This document shows, one piece after another, positions 15,783 through 21,471 of a DNA stretch of 21,471 nt. A program made the translations under genes and the position numbers. How positions within the stretch are numbered: the first letter of the stretch is position 1; each line of letters begins with the position of its first letter. The notes below the pieces were generated by a model that did not search any database, was not told the origin of the DNA, and worked only from the letters and a program-made list of their open reading frames with translations. The DNA comes from QHWK01 sp035315685 (GTDB taxonomy: Bacteria > Acidobacteriota > Vicinamibacteria > Vicinamibacterales > CAVVIG01), in the NCBI GenBank assembly GCA_035315685.1, contig DATFXR010000456.1, forward strand, positions 1 to 21,471. The letters are read 5' to 3'.

Positions 15783-15837
15783 TCACTGAGGGGGGACCCT
15801 GTCGCGGGACTGTGAAAACGAGGCGCTGCGAGACCTG

Positions 15838-16359
15838 ATGGTCCAGTACCAAGCGGGGTCGCTCGAGGCGTTTCGGGAACTGTACGCCCATCTGGCGCCC
15901 GACCTTCGCCGGTACGTGCGCTTCCTCACGCGAGGCAGCGACGCGGCTGACGATCTCCTTCAGGACGCGTTCCTGCAGCTGCATCGATCGCGGGCCGCCT
16001 ACAATCCGGCCTACGCAGTGCGGCCGTGGATGTTCGCGCTGGCGCGGAACGTGTGTTTGATGAATCGACGAGCGATGCGTCGCTGGGCGAACATTCACGC
16101 GGTGGGCAGCGACCTGCCCGAGGTGCCGGTCCCGGCTGAGGTCGAGCGTCTGGCCGACGCCGATGCCATTCGTCAATGCCTCGGGGAGCTACCGACCGAT
16201 CACGCGGAAGCGCTCACATTGCACCATGTGTGGGGATTCAGCTTCGACGAAATCGCGGGCATGTTGGGCGTGAGCGCCGTGGCGGCGAGAGCGCGTGCCA
16301 GCCGCGGCATGGCTCGATTGCGAATGGAGCTGGAGCGGCTTTCGAGCTCAATACGATGA
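15838..16359 (+). CDS. ECF-type RNA polymerase sigma factor
   Basis: 173 residues from ATG 15838. Region sigma-2 spans about 8-85 (GSLEAFRELYAHLAPDLRRY, DAADDLLQDAFLQLHRSRAA, RPWMFALARNVCLMNRR). Region sigma-4 spans about 115-168, with the HTH FSFDEIAGMLGVSAVAARAR. Such factors direct RNA polymerase to a small regulon and are held by an anti-sigma factor. The frame is open back to a TGA, and a CTG at 15799 with GAGGGGGG just upstream would add 13 residues that look native (SRDCENEALRDL), so the true start may be non-ATG. The stop overlaps the ATG of the NrsF-like gene (ATGA at 16356-16359), the usual coupling of sigma and anti-sigma. Confidence 0.9.
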   Translation: MVQYQAGSLEAFRELYAHLAPDLRRYVRFLTRGSDAADDLLQDAFLQLHRSRAAYNPAYAVRPWMFALARNVCLMNRRAMRRWANIHAVGSDLPEVPVPAEVERLADADAIRQCLGELPTDHAEALTLHHVWGFSFDEIAGMLGVSAVAARARASRGMARLRMELERLSSSIR

Positions 16360-17027
16360 ACAACGACTCGACACCGCCTGATGCGTTGCTCGCCGAGGTC
16401 GGCCGCGACTTGCGCCCGGTCCGCGCGTGGCCCACGCCGTGGCGAGACGCGCTACGACTGAGCCCGCTCGCCCTCGGGATCATCGTTGCCCTACCAGTGC
16501 TCGTCGGGCTGCGCCGAGATGCGGTGGCCGTCGGACCGCTCGTCGTGTGGGGGGTCTCGCTGATTCAGGTCGCGGTGGGCATCGTGCTCATTTGGATGGC
16601 CACGCGCGAGGGCAGGCCCGCGCGGCGCCTGCCGCGAGGCGTCGTGCGCACCGCCCTGGCGGTGGCCGGGTTCATGGTCGTGGCGGTCTCGTTCTTGACG
16701 TTCTCGAAGAGTCCCACGCACGTGCCGCACGGTACTCCGCCGTGGATCGCCGGGATGGTCTGCTATTTTGGAAGTACCCTGGTGGCCACGCCACTCTTTG
16801 CCCTTGCGGCGTGGTTCCATTCACGGTTCGTGTCCCCGAGGCCGGCGCTTGCCGGCGGGCTCTATGGCGCGGGCGCGGCGTTGACGTCCAATGCGGGATG
16901 GCGCCTGATCTGTCCGATTTCGACTCCCTGGCATGTCCTGACCGCTCATGGCGGAGCAGTGATCTCGATCACGCTGCTCAGTGCACTCATCGCGCATCTC
17001 GCCGCCGTTCGAGCGCGGCGCTCGTGA
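16356..17027 (+). CDS. NrsF-like (DUF1109) six-helix membrane protein, probable anti-sigma factor
   Basis: 223 residues, translationally coupled to the ECF sigma gene. A short soluble N-terminus (PDALLAEVGRDLRPVRAWPT) would be the sigma-binding part. Six membrane helices follow: LSPLALGIIVALPVLVGL; PLVVWGVSLIQVAVGIVLIW; VRTALAVAGFMVVAVSFLTF; AGMVCYFGSTLVATPLFALA; ALAGGLYGAGAALTSNAGW; and AVISITLLSALIAHLAA. Helix number, order and size fit the NrsF family, which restrains SigF-type ECF factors in Caulobacter and responds to metal or oxidative stress. Cysteines in the fourth helix segment (MVCYF) and in RLICPIS could serve in sensing; in Caulobacter NrsF conserved cysteines are important. The signal here is unknown. 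Confidence 0.8.
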   Translation: MNNDSTPPDALLAEVGRDLRPVRAWPTPWRDALRLSPLALGIIVALPVLVGLRRDAVAVGPLVVWGVSLIQVAVGIVLIWMATREGRPARRLPRGVVRTALAVAGFMVVAVSFLTFSKSPTHVPHGTPPWIAGMVCYFGSTLVATPLFALAAWFHSRFVSPRPALAGGLYGAGAALTSNAGWRLICPISTPWHVLTAHGGAVISITLLSALIAHLAAVRARRS

Positions 17028-17085
17028 TCATTCGGGTGGGCGGTCCGCAGGTTGGCGTCGATCAAGGATCAGGACGAGAAAGGCT

Positions 17086-17101
17086 CGGCGAGCGATCGCC
17101 G
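17086..17101 (+). terminator. Possible terminator hairpin after the sigma/anti-sigma operon
   Basis: CGGCGA-GCGA-TCGCCG is a perfect 6-bp stem with a GNRA-type tetraloop, 59 bp after the stop of the NrsF-like gene and before the convergent ADOP relic. No T-run follows, so it is only a weak candidate. Confidence 0.35.
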
Positions 17102-17133
17102 CACGCTGAGCGTCATCCGGAATGAGCGAGCAA

Positions 17134-17454
17134 CTATTCGGCGCGCAGCGCTGACCAGGGATCGATCCGCGAGGCGCGCCGCGCCGGCAGGTAACATCCC
17201 ATCAGGGCAGCGCCAGCCATAAGCGCCGCCGCGCCAGCGAGCGTCATCGGATCGGTCCCGCGTACGCCGAACAGCAGTTTCGTGATCGCTCGCGCCGCCA
17301 CCGTCGACAGCACCAGACCGGCGCCGATGCCGGCGGCGACGCTCATCGAGCAGTCTTGCAGCACCATCCTCAGCAAATCAGCCCGCGTCGCGCCGAGAGC
17401 AGCGCGGATGCCGATCTCCGACGTACGCTGGGCAACGGAATACGAACTGACACC
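17134..17454 (-). pseudogene. ADOP (MacB-like) permease, C-terminal remnant (third copy)
   Basis: About 106 codons of permease tail are readable: GVSSYSVAQRTSEIGIRAAL, GATRADLLRMVLQDC, two membrane helices (VAAGIGAGLVLSTVAARAI and TLAGAAALMAGAALMGCYL) and the family ending LPARRASRIDPWSALRAE. Similarity begins abruptly near 17454 and the frame meets a stop at 17467-17469. The other ~800 residues and the associated padR are absent. The tail itself has no frameshift, which suggests a fairly recent truncation. An internal ATG at 17376 would give an 80-residue protein but has no reason to be expressed. Confidence 0.85.
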
Positions 17455-17535
17455 TTTGAGACAGGATCAACCAGCGCCCACTCCCTCGTAACGGGGTATA
17501 TCACTGTGATGTCTCGAGTCTGCGTCGACTGGCTG

Positions 17536-17565
17536 GCATTACGATGTCTTGCATTACGATGTCTT
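17536..17565. repeat. 15-bp perfect tandem repeat, two copies
   Basis: GCATTACGATGTCTT occurs at 17536-17550 and again at 17551-17565 without a mismatch, in non-coding DNA between the third ADOP relic and the Lys/Arg-rich gene. Confidence 0.75.
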
Positions 17566-17823
17566 GTCTACACGTCGCGACCATGTGGCAGTGTGGCTGC
17601 TCCTGCGTTATCGCCTGCATCCTTCTCGTGCAGAAAGAGCAGCGCGACATGTCGGTTATTGATCTTCTCAAACCGCTGAAACCAGGTCCGCGACATCCGG
17701 CTTGCCGGTGGTCGTGCTCTCGAAGTCGTACCCCCTTAGGTACAGCGGCGGCGATTCGCTCGCGCTTGTGTCCTGGGGCCCGTCGATTCTTTTGTGATGA
17801 GCCTATCCAAGCGTGTGACGAAT

Positions 17824-17841
17824 TAGATAAAGTAGATAAAG
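17824..17841. repeat. 9-bp perfect tandem repeat, two copies
   Basis: TAGATAAAG occurs at 17824-17832 and 17833-17841 and is followed by TATGAAG. It is AT-rich in a GC-rich setting and lies 157 bp before the TTG start of the Lys/Arg-rich gene, so it may be part of its control region. Confidence 0.6.
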
Positions 17842-17997
17842 TATGAAGGCTGAATCAAACCGCCGACAGGTCTCGAGGTATAGAGGCGGACGCGAATCGG
17901 TGGCGGGCGCCAGAGATCACCGAGCTTGTAGTTCGGACGCTACGCATCGATTTGCGCTGATTGCAGAGTTCGAGATTGCTTTGCTGAGGAGAGACTA

Positions 17998-18435
17998 TTG
18001 ATCAAGTCGCTGTCGTCAGATCAAATGCAGGCACTCGCGCAGGCAGGCGCACGTGTCAGAGTACAGGAACTTCGGGCCGAAATCGCCATGCTCGAGCGGC
18101 TACTCCGCCACGGCGGCGCAGTGAAGCGGCGCCGAGCATCCTCGACTCCACGCCGGGCGCGCCGACGCGGCCAGTTGTCCTCAGCCGGCCGTGCAGCCAT
18201 CGTCGCTGCGCAAAAGGCCCGGTGGGCGAAGATTAAGGGAACGAAGCCCGCCGCCGCGTCTTCCCGGGCCGCAGCTCCCAATCGCACCGCCGCGCGGCCG
18301 CGTCGTCGTCGGTCGATGTCTGCTGCTGCTCGGAAAGCGATCAGCCACAGAATGCGAAAGTACTGGGCCAAGCGTCGCAAGGCGCGACCAGGAAAGAAAG
18401 GCGCAAAGAAGGCATCAGCCACATCAAAGCGCTAG
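17998..18435 (+). CDS. Lys/Arg-rich nucleoid-associated-type protein with a duplicated WAK motif
   Basis: 145 residues from TTG 17998, with AGGAGAG 4-5 nt upstream. The N-terminus is a short amphipathic or coiled-coil helix (VRVQELRAEIAMLERLLRHG, residues 20-39). The rest is strongly basic. It holds two copies of one motif, SSAGRAAIVAAQKARWAK (61-78) and SAAARKAISHRMRKYWAK (108-125), in which Arg, Ala-Ile and Trp-Ala-Lys have identical spacing. The Lys/Ala-rich tail (KKGAKKASATSKR) resembles histone H1-like bacterial proteins. Similar S-x-A-x-R-x-A-I...W-A-K motifs occur in small DNA-binding proteins of soil bacteria. Non-specific DNA or RNA binding is inferred; the N-terminal helix may dimerise it. 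Confidence 0.75.
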   Translation: MIKSLSSDQMQALAQAGARVRVQELRAEIAMLERLLRHGGAVKRRRASSTPRRARRRGQLSSAGRAAIVAAQKARWAKIKGTKPAAASSRAAAPNRTAARPRRRRSMSAAARKAISHRMRKYWAKRRKARPGKKGAKKASATSKR

Positions 18436-18565
18436 ACGGCTCGTGATGGTGCGCGTCGTGTGCTGGTTGGCGCGGCCCTGGTCAGGCCGCCGGGGGCAAC
18501 CACTGGCGCACCCGCGAGGAACCATACCGCGATGAGCGAGTCGAACACAAAACACCCGAAGGACG
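18436..18565. other. Intergenic stretch before the AraC relic
   Basis: No gene is supported. The 95-codon frame starting near 18460 is the antisense-like companion of the AraC relic and is not protein-like. Confidence 0.4.
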
Positions 18566-18682
18566 ATGCTGTCGGTGGAAGCTGTTGCCGAGAGGGCGGG
18601 CTACGGCTCGGCAACAGTGTTGCGAGATCGGTTCGCCGCAATCGTCGGTGTCAGCCCTTTGGCCTACCGGCGCTCATTCTCG
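18566..18682 (+). pseudogene. AraC/GlxA-family regulator, C-terminal HTH remnant
   Basis: The frame reads LSVEAVAERAGYGSATVLRD, then RFAAIVGVSPLAYRRSF. These are the second helix-turn-helix and the closing GVSPLAYRRSF of an AraC-type regulator of the GlxA kind. Only about 39 codons remain of roughly 320; the ligand domain and the first HTH are gone, and a stop (TGA) lies a few codons upstream of the conserved part. After RRSF the frame continues into an unrelated Ser/Ala-rich tail. It is clearly a relic. Confidence 0.72.
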
Positions 18683-18779
18683 TCGATGCACGCATCCGCT
18701 TCAGCCGCCGCCTCGACCCGGGTGCCTGCGCTGCCACCTTCTGATCATTCCCTGAGTCGGCAACGCTCCGCACGCGTGA

Positions 18780-18937
18780 GCGCGGGTCAACGCACCAGGT
18801 GAGCGGCCGAGGAAAACGTCATCTCCGCCACCGCGTGCGCTCTCGAGAAGCTCTGGCCTTGTTCGCGCGGCGCCCGCGCCGTCGGAAACACGCTGCCGCT
18901 TGTCAAGATCGATGTCGGACCACTCGAGCTGCATGAC
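18780..18937 (-). pseudogene. Possible tyrosine-recombinase (phage integrase) scrap
   Basis: Read leftwards, one frame gives VAVMQLEWSDIDLDKRQ and then PELLESARGGGDDVFLGRS. In tyrosine recombinases the segment W-x-DIDL-x-x-R is followed, after the catalytic beta strands, by a helix and a VF-x-G turn such as this; here about 20 intervening residues appear to be missing. No catalytic Arg or Tyr can be assigned and a stop precedes it. The match is short, so confidence is low. It starts immediately behind the PASTA-repeat gene and lies next to the AraC relic. Confidence 0.3.
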
Positions 18938-18939
18938 GG

Positions 18940-21471
18940 CTACGGCGAACCCGACCCGCTACTCACCACGATTTCGATGGCCGCGGCATTCCAGCGATCA
19001 CTGGTTGGCGTGGGGTTGTTCAGGGTCACAGCCGTGCCCGCGGTTGCGACCGGCGCCGCTAACGTCTGAACCCAGAATGTGTTCGCGCCGACGGTGTCGA
19101 CCCACTCGTGCGTGACGATCTGATCGGCGGGAACCGCACGCGCCGCGGCTCGCGCGGAATCGTTGGCCGCCATATAGACGACCGACGCCGCCTTGCTCGT
19201 CGTGAGCCCGATCGCTGTCGCGCCGAACGACGCGCTCGTCACGGCGGTCGCGCCGGTGCCGCCGGCGCCCGTGAATGCAATCAGCGTCAACGACTGGTGA
19301 TACGAGTTCGTCATGCCCTGCACCGATGTGACGGTGCCGTTGGCGACCGGCGTCGCCGCGGTGGCGGTCCAGATCTCCGACGTTCCAAACTGGGCATTGG
19401 AACGCACGGCGAGAGTCCACGTGAGCCCGGCGCCACTGATCGAGAGCGTCTGCTTCAGCGAGGCGGCGGTCGGGCCCGCGGAGGTCGCGAACAAGACGAG
19501 CAGCTCGTTCGTACCGGTCGTGCTGAACGCCGGCGTGGTGACCGTTCCGGTCCCGTCGATTGAAATCGTCTTGTCGATCGCAAGCGCAATCGGCGCAGGC
19601 GGGCCGGAGGACACGACCAGCGCGACTGCACTGCCGACGGCGATCTGTGTCCCGGCCGTCGGGGTCTGACTGATCACGGAACCCGATGGGACGGTCGTGC
19701 TCGACTGCGTCGTGACCGTGCCCACCACCAGGTTCGCGTTCGTGATCGCCGTCGTTGCTGCGCTCTGCGTGAGACCGACGACGTTCGGCACCGCGACCTG
19801 CGGCGGACCCGACGACACGACCAGCGCCACCGCGCTGCCGACGACGATCTGTGTTCCACCCGTCGGGTTCTGGCTGATCACCGATCCCGACGGCATCGTC
19901 GTACTCGACTGCGTCGTCACGGTGCCCACGACCAGGTTCACGTTCGTGATCGCCGTCGACGCCGCGCTCTGCGTGAGGCCGACGACGTTCGGCACCGCGA
20001 CCTGCGGCGGACCGGACGACACGACCAGCGCCACTGTGCTGCCGACCACGATCTGCGTGCCGGCTGTCGGGTTTTGACTGATCACGGACCCCGATGGGAC
20101 GGTCGTGCTCGACGACGTCGTCACCGTGCCGACGGTCAATCCTGCGTTGGTGATCGCCGTCGACGCCGCGCTCTGCGTGAGGCCGACGACGTTCGGCACC
20201 GCGACCTGCGGCGGCCCGGACGACACGACCAGCGCGACCGCACTGCCGACCACGATCTGTGTTCCGGCCGTCGGGTTCTGGCTGATCACCGATCCCGACG
20301 GCACCGTCGTACTCGACTGCGTCGTCACTGTGCCCACGACCAGGTTCGCGTTCGTGATCGCCGTCGTCGCCGCGCTCTGCGTGAGACCGACGACGTCCGG
20401 CACCGCGACCTGCGGCGGCCCGGACGACACGACCAGCGCCACCGCACTCCCGACCACGATCTGTGTTCCAGCCGTCGGGTTTTGACTGATCACGGACCCC
20501 GATGGGACGGTCGTACTCGACTGCGTCGTTACGGTGCCCACGACCAGGTTCACGTTCGTGATCGCCGTCGTCGCCGCGCTCTGGGTGAGACCGACGACGT
20601 CCGGCACCGCGACCTGCGGCGGCCCGGACGACACGACCAGCGCCACCGCACTCCCGACTACGATCTGTGTTCCAGCCGTCGGGTTTTGACTGATCACGGA
20701 CCCCGATGGGACGGTCGTACTCGACTGCGTCGTCACGGCGCCCACGACCAGGTTCACGTTCGTGATCGCCGTCGACGCCGCGCTCTGCGTGAGGCCGACG
20801 ACGTTCGGCACCGCGACCTGCGGCGGACCCGACGACACGACCAGCGCCACCGCGCTGCCGACCACGATCTGCGTCCCGGCCGTCGGGTTCTGGCCGATCA
20901 CCGATCCCGACGGCACCGTCGTACTCGACTGCGTCGTCACGGTGCCCACGACCAGGTTCGCGTTCGTGATCGCCGTCGACGCCGCGCTCTGAGTGAGGCC
21001 GACGACGTCCGGCACCGCGACCTGCGGCGGCCCGGACGACACGACCAGCGCCACCGCGCTGCCGACCACGATCTGCGTCCCGGCCGTCGGGTTCTGGCCG
21101 GTCACCGATCCCGACGGCACCGTCGTACTCGACTGCGTCGTCACGGTGCCCACGACCAGGTTCGCGTTCGTGATCGCCGTCGACGCCGCGCTCTGCGTGA
21201 GGCCAACGGCGTCCGGCACCGCGACCTGCGGCGGCCCGGACGACACGACCAGCGCCACCGCGCTGCCGCTCGGTACCTGGGCTCCGGCGATCGGGGTCTC
21301 GCTGATGACAGAGCCTGCCGGCACCGTGGGGCTCGCGGAGATGGTCACGCTGCCGACGACCAGACCGGCGGCAACGATCGCGTCCGTGGCAGCGGTCTGT
21401 GTCGAGCCAACGACATTCGGAACAGTCGACGGCGGCGGCGCGGCGCCTACCAGGATCTCGATCGCCGCGGC
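18940..21471 (-). CDS. PASTA-repeat surface-type protein (partial, N-terminus beyond the window)
   Basis: At least 843 codons; the frame is open to the right edge, so the start is not in view, and an internal GTG at 21348 is not the real start. From the N-terminal side it shows a short segment ending AAAIEILVG, one divergent PASTA repeat (21226-21429), eight nearly identical 68-residue PASTA repeats (19594-21225) and a C-terminal beta-rich domain of about 217 residues (18943-19593). Repeats contain VAVPNVVGLTQSAASTAI and SGSVISQNPTAGTQIVVGS. The C-terminal domain has TNELLVLFATSAGP, SYHQSLTLIAFTGAGGTG, HEWVDTVGANTFWVQTL and RWNAAAIEIVVSS, seen in large surface proteins. PASTA domains bind peptidoglycan in kinases, but no kinase is in view. 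An adhesin or wall-associated role is inferred. Confidence 0.87.
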   Translation of the reverse strand, partial: AAAIEILVGAAPPPSTVPNVVGSTQTAATDAIVAAGLVVGSVTISASPTVPAGSVISETPIAGAQVPSGSAVALVVSSGPPQVAVPDAVGLTQSAASTAITNANLVVGTVTTQSSTTVPSGSVTGQNPTAGTQIVVGSAVALVVSSGPPQVAVPDVVGLTQSAASTAITNANLVVGTVTTQSSTTVPSGSVIGQNPTAGTQIVVGSAVALVVSSGPPQVAVPNVVGLTQSAASTAITNVNLVVGAVTTQSSTTVPSGSVISQNPTAGTQIVVGSAVALVVSSGPPQVAVPDVVGLTQSAATTAITNVNLVVGTVTTQSSTTVPSGSVISQNPTAGTQIVVGSAVALVVSSGPPQVAVPDVVGLTQSAATTAITNANLVVGTVTTQSSTTVPSGSVISQNPTAGTQIVVGSAVALVVSSGPPQVAVPNVVGLTQSAASTAITNAGLTVGTVTTSSSTTVPSGSVISQNPTAGTQIVVGSTVALVVSSGPPQVAVPNVVGLTQSAASTAITNVNLVVGTVTTQSSTTMPSGSVISQNPTGGTQIVVGSAVALVVSSGPPQVAVPNVVGLTQSAATTAITNANLVVGTVTTQSSTTVPSGSVISQTPTAGTQIAVGSAVALVVSSGPPAPIALAIDKTISIDGTGTVTTPAFSTTGTNELLVLFATSAGPTAASLKQTLSISGAGLTWTLAVRSNAQFGTSEIWTATAATPVANGTVTSVQGMTNSYHQSLTLIAFTGAGGTGATAVTSASFGATAIGLTTSKAASVVYMAANDSARAAARAVPADQIVTHEWVDTVGANTFWVQTLAAPVATAGTAVTLNNPTPTSDRWNAAAIEIVVSSGSGSP
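19594..21429 (-). repeat. Nine 204-bp PASTA-coding repeats
   Basis: Each unit is exactly 204 bp (68 codons) with no length variation. The unit at 21226-21429 is diverged; the eight from 21225 down to 19594 differ at only a handful of residues (for example D/N after VAVP, S/T after QSAA, A/V before NL). One unit near 20100 differs more (AGLTVGTVTTSSS). Silent differences between units are also few, which points to recent expansion or gene conversion. Confidence 0.9.

Larger units (their letters stand above)
17464..17842. other. Non-coding stretch with short tandem repeats
   Basis: No protein-like frame on either strand. It holds a 15-bp tandem duplication (17536-17565) and a 9-bp tandem duplication (17824-17841). 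It is less GC-rich than its surroundings at its right end. It may include the promoter of the Lys/Arg-rich gene, but no clear -35/-10 pair was found. Confidence 0.45.

Noticed and set aside
17821..17845. AT-rich TAGATAAAG repeats as a CRISPR or iteron array
   Set aside because: Only two copies of 9 bp with no spacers and no replication gene nearby.
17843..18001. 52-residue frame (ATG 17843) whose stop overlaps the TTG start of the Lys/Arg-rich gene
   Set aside because: The TTGA overlap is suggestive of coupling, but there is no ribosome site, the composition is Arg-rich, and no motif is seen.
19697..20992. Plus-strand open frames across the PASTA array
   Set aside because: They are the same 204-bp repeat read on the opposite strand and give a Thr/Cys-rich product with no family character; the minus strand has clear PASTA domains.

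Overview
The window is GC-rich and densely coding, and looks like a chromosomal accessory stretch of a soil Acidobacteriota, most likely the Vicinamibacteria lineage. The main reason is three separate occurrences of ADOP-type permeases (acidobacterial duplicated orphan permeases, MacB-like and without an ATPase), two of them with PadR regulators. This is inferred from family content; no rRNA or other marker gene is present.

Layout. 1-442: a truncated padR joined to the C-terminal tail of an ADOP permease, a deletion scar. 538-3651: an intact padR-ADOP pair preceded by a tandem dyad operator. 3671-3814: the tail of a VOC (glyoxalase-like) gene. 3924-6406 (minus): a probable three-gene operon of a hypothetical protein with a CCGKC motif, a SoxC-type sulfite dehydrogenase and a c-type cytochrome. 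6642-7622 (plus): a near-consensus promoter, a second padR, and a membrane-protein gene broken by a frameshift and apparently shortened inside. 7689-8852: a phosphonoacetate-hydrolase-like phosphohydrolase. 8922-11192 (minus): a large serine hydrolase (five tandem-repeat modules plus a beta-lactamase fold) followed by a small gene that lacks an in-frame start. 12010-13866: a membrane-anchored TolB/PD40 propeller protein. 14399-14944: an exported Ser/Thr/Pro/Gly-rich protein.

14939-17027: a strong hairpin between convergent genes, then a divergent regulatory module. An ECF sigma factor and an NrsF-like six-helix membrane protein (probable anti-sigma) read rightwards. An exported small protein and a two-helix membrane protein read leftwards. 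The divergent intergenic region carries the same bipartite motif on both strands (TGTCACA, 13-14 bp, GGCAAA), so both arms may be read by the same sigma factor. This is the most system-like part of the window.

17134-18940: a graveyard with a third ADOP tail, an AraC-type HTH tail, a possible tyrosine-recombinase scrap and short tandem repeats, surrounding a Lys/Arg-rich DNA-binding-type protein that starts with TTG. 18940-21471 (minus, continuing past the right edge): a repetitive surface-type protein with nine 68-residue PASTA repeats, eight of them nearly identical, and a C-terminal beta-rich domain whose last residues recur just upstream of the array.

Overall: working genes for sulfite oxidation, phosphonate cleavage, extracytoplasmic signalling and surface proteins sit among at least seven broken genes, which points to a region of frequent deletion and turnover.
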